Positions 23,084 through 23,333 of a stretch of DNA of 23,333 nucleotides are shown in pieces. Where the stretch lies: positions 1-23,333 of IMG/VR virus record IMGVR_UViG_3300008262_000314; one strand, written 5' to 3'. The stretch is from a virus. The translations under genes and the position numbers were made by a program. The notes beneath the pieces were generated by a model. That model saw only the letters and a list, made by a program, of their open reading frames with translations, searched no databases and was not told where the DNA came from. The number at the start of each line of letters is the position of its first letter. The first letter of the stretch is position 1.

Positions 23084-23333
23084 CTATCTGCTCGACTTCT
23101 CCGCGAAGTAGGCGAGAAGTTCCGCGAGCGTGACACCTTCGGCGCTTTGGGCTTGAGCCACTAGCGCGTCCGCCTTCTTAGGCTTCGCTGGCTTCACGCT
23201 GGCTTGCGCGTTCTTGAGCGCAATGGCTTCCTCTTGCGAGTCTGCCCATACTTCACGCGTCTTTCCTTTCGCTTTCTCGGTTCCCTTCTTGGCGATAGCG
23301 GAAGCGAACGCGAACGCGCTCTCTAGTGCGAAC
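23084..23333 (-). CDS. Partial Ala/Lys-rich hypothetical protein, N-terminus beyond window
   Basis: An open frame enters from the right edge (first full codon at 23332), runs 82 residues and stops with TAG at 23084, just before the terminator. The readable part starts FALESAFAFASAIAKKGTEK, has TREVWADSQEEAIALKNAQ, an Ala/Lys/Pro linker (SVKPAKPKKADALVAQAQ) and a helix GVTLAELLAYFAEKSSR. It is not recognised. Its codons favour GCG and CGC-type endings, unlike the structural genes. A terminase small subunit or DNA-binding protein is possible by place, but no motif supports it. Confidence 0.75.
   Translation of the reverse strand, partial: FALESAFAFASAIAKKGTEKAKGKTREVWADSQEEAIALKNAQASVKPAKPKKADALVAQAQSAEGVTLAELLAYFAEKSSR

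Noticed and set aside
22795-23136. 113-codon minus-strand open frame across the leader
   Set aside because: It runs through the terminator hairpin, the GAGC repeats and the end of the partial gene in another frame; its Arg/Ser-rich product reflects the repeats.

Overview
The window is the virion-structure and DNA-packaging block of a tailed double-stranded DNA phage. Every convincing gene lies on the minus strand, so transcription runs from the right end to the left end. In that direction the order is: a partial GC-rich gene that ends at a strong terminator; a palindrome-rich non-coding stretch; terminase large subunit; portal; two small proteins; a 1930-residue protein; two further low-complexity virion-type proteins; scaffold; major capsid protein of the N4-gp56 type; a run of small, mostly very basic proteins; a putative head-tail or tail adaptor; a 781-residue fibre; and four small beta-rich tail-tip proteins, the last running off the left end. 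There is no tail tube, sheath, classical tape measure or chaperone pair. Together with the N4-gp56-type capsid protein and the giant protein near the portal, this suggests a short-tailed (podovirus-like) particle whose three large proteins (1930, 404 and 598 residues) may be ejected with the DNA. No lysis, integration or replication gene, tRNA or CRISPR is seen.

The host cannot be read directly. Moderate GC, strong AGGAG-type ribosome sites and small proteins resembling those I recall from phages of uncultured freshwater actinobacteria make such a host plausible; this is inference. The left-end tail genes look AT-richer, and the rightmost gene and its flank look much richer in GC and in GCG codons.

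The unusual part is 5659-7373. Here seven small proteins, almost all strongly positively charged, are packed with start and stop codons overlapping (TAATG, TAGTG or ATGA). Several are too short for default gene callers. One closely matches the pattern I remember for DUF5872, a family also found in large algal viruses. The same TA(A/G)TG junction recurs at eleven places in the window, so termination-reinitiation coupling seems to be a general strategy of this operon. The terminase leader also holds a tandem module, a hairpin followed by AAGGGGGG, present twice.
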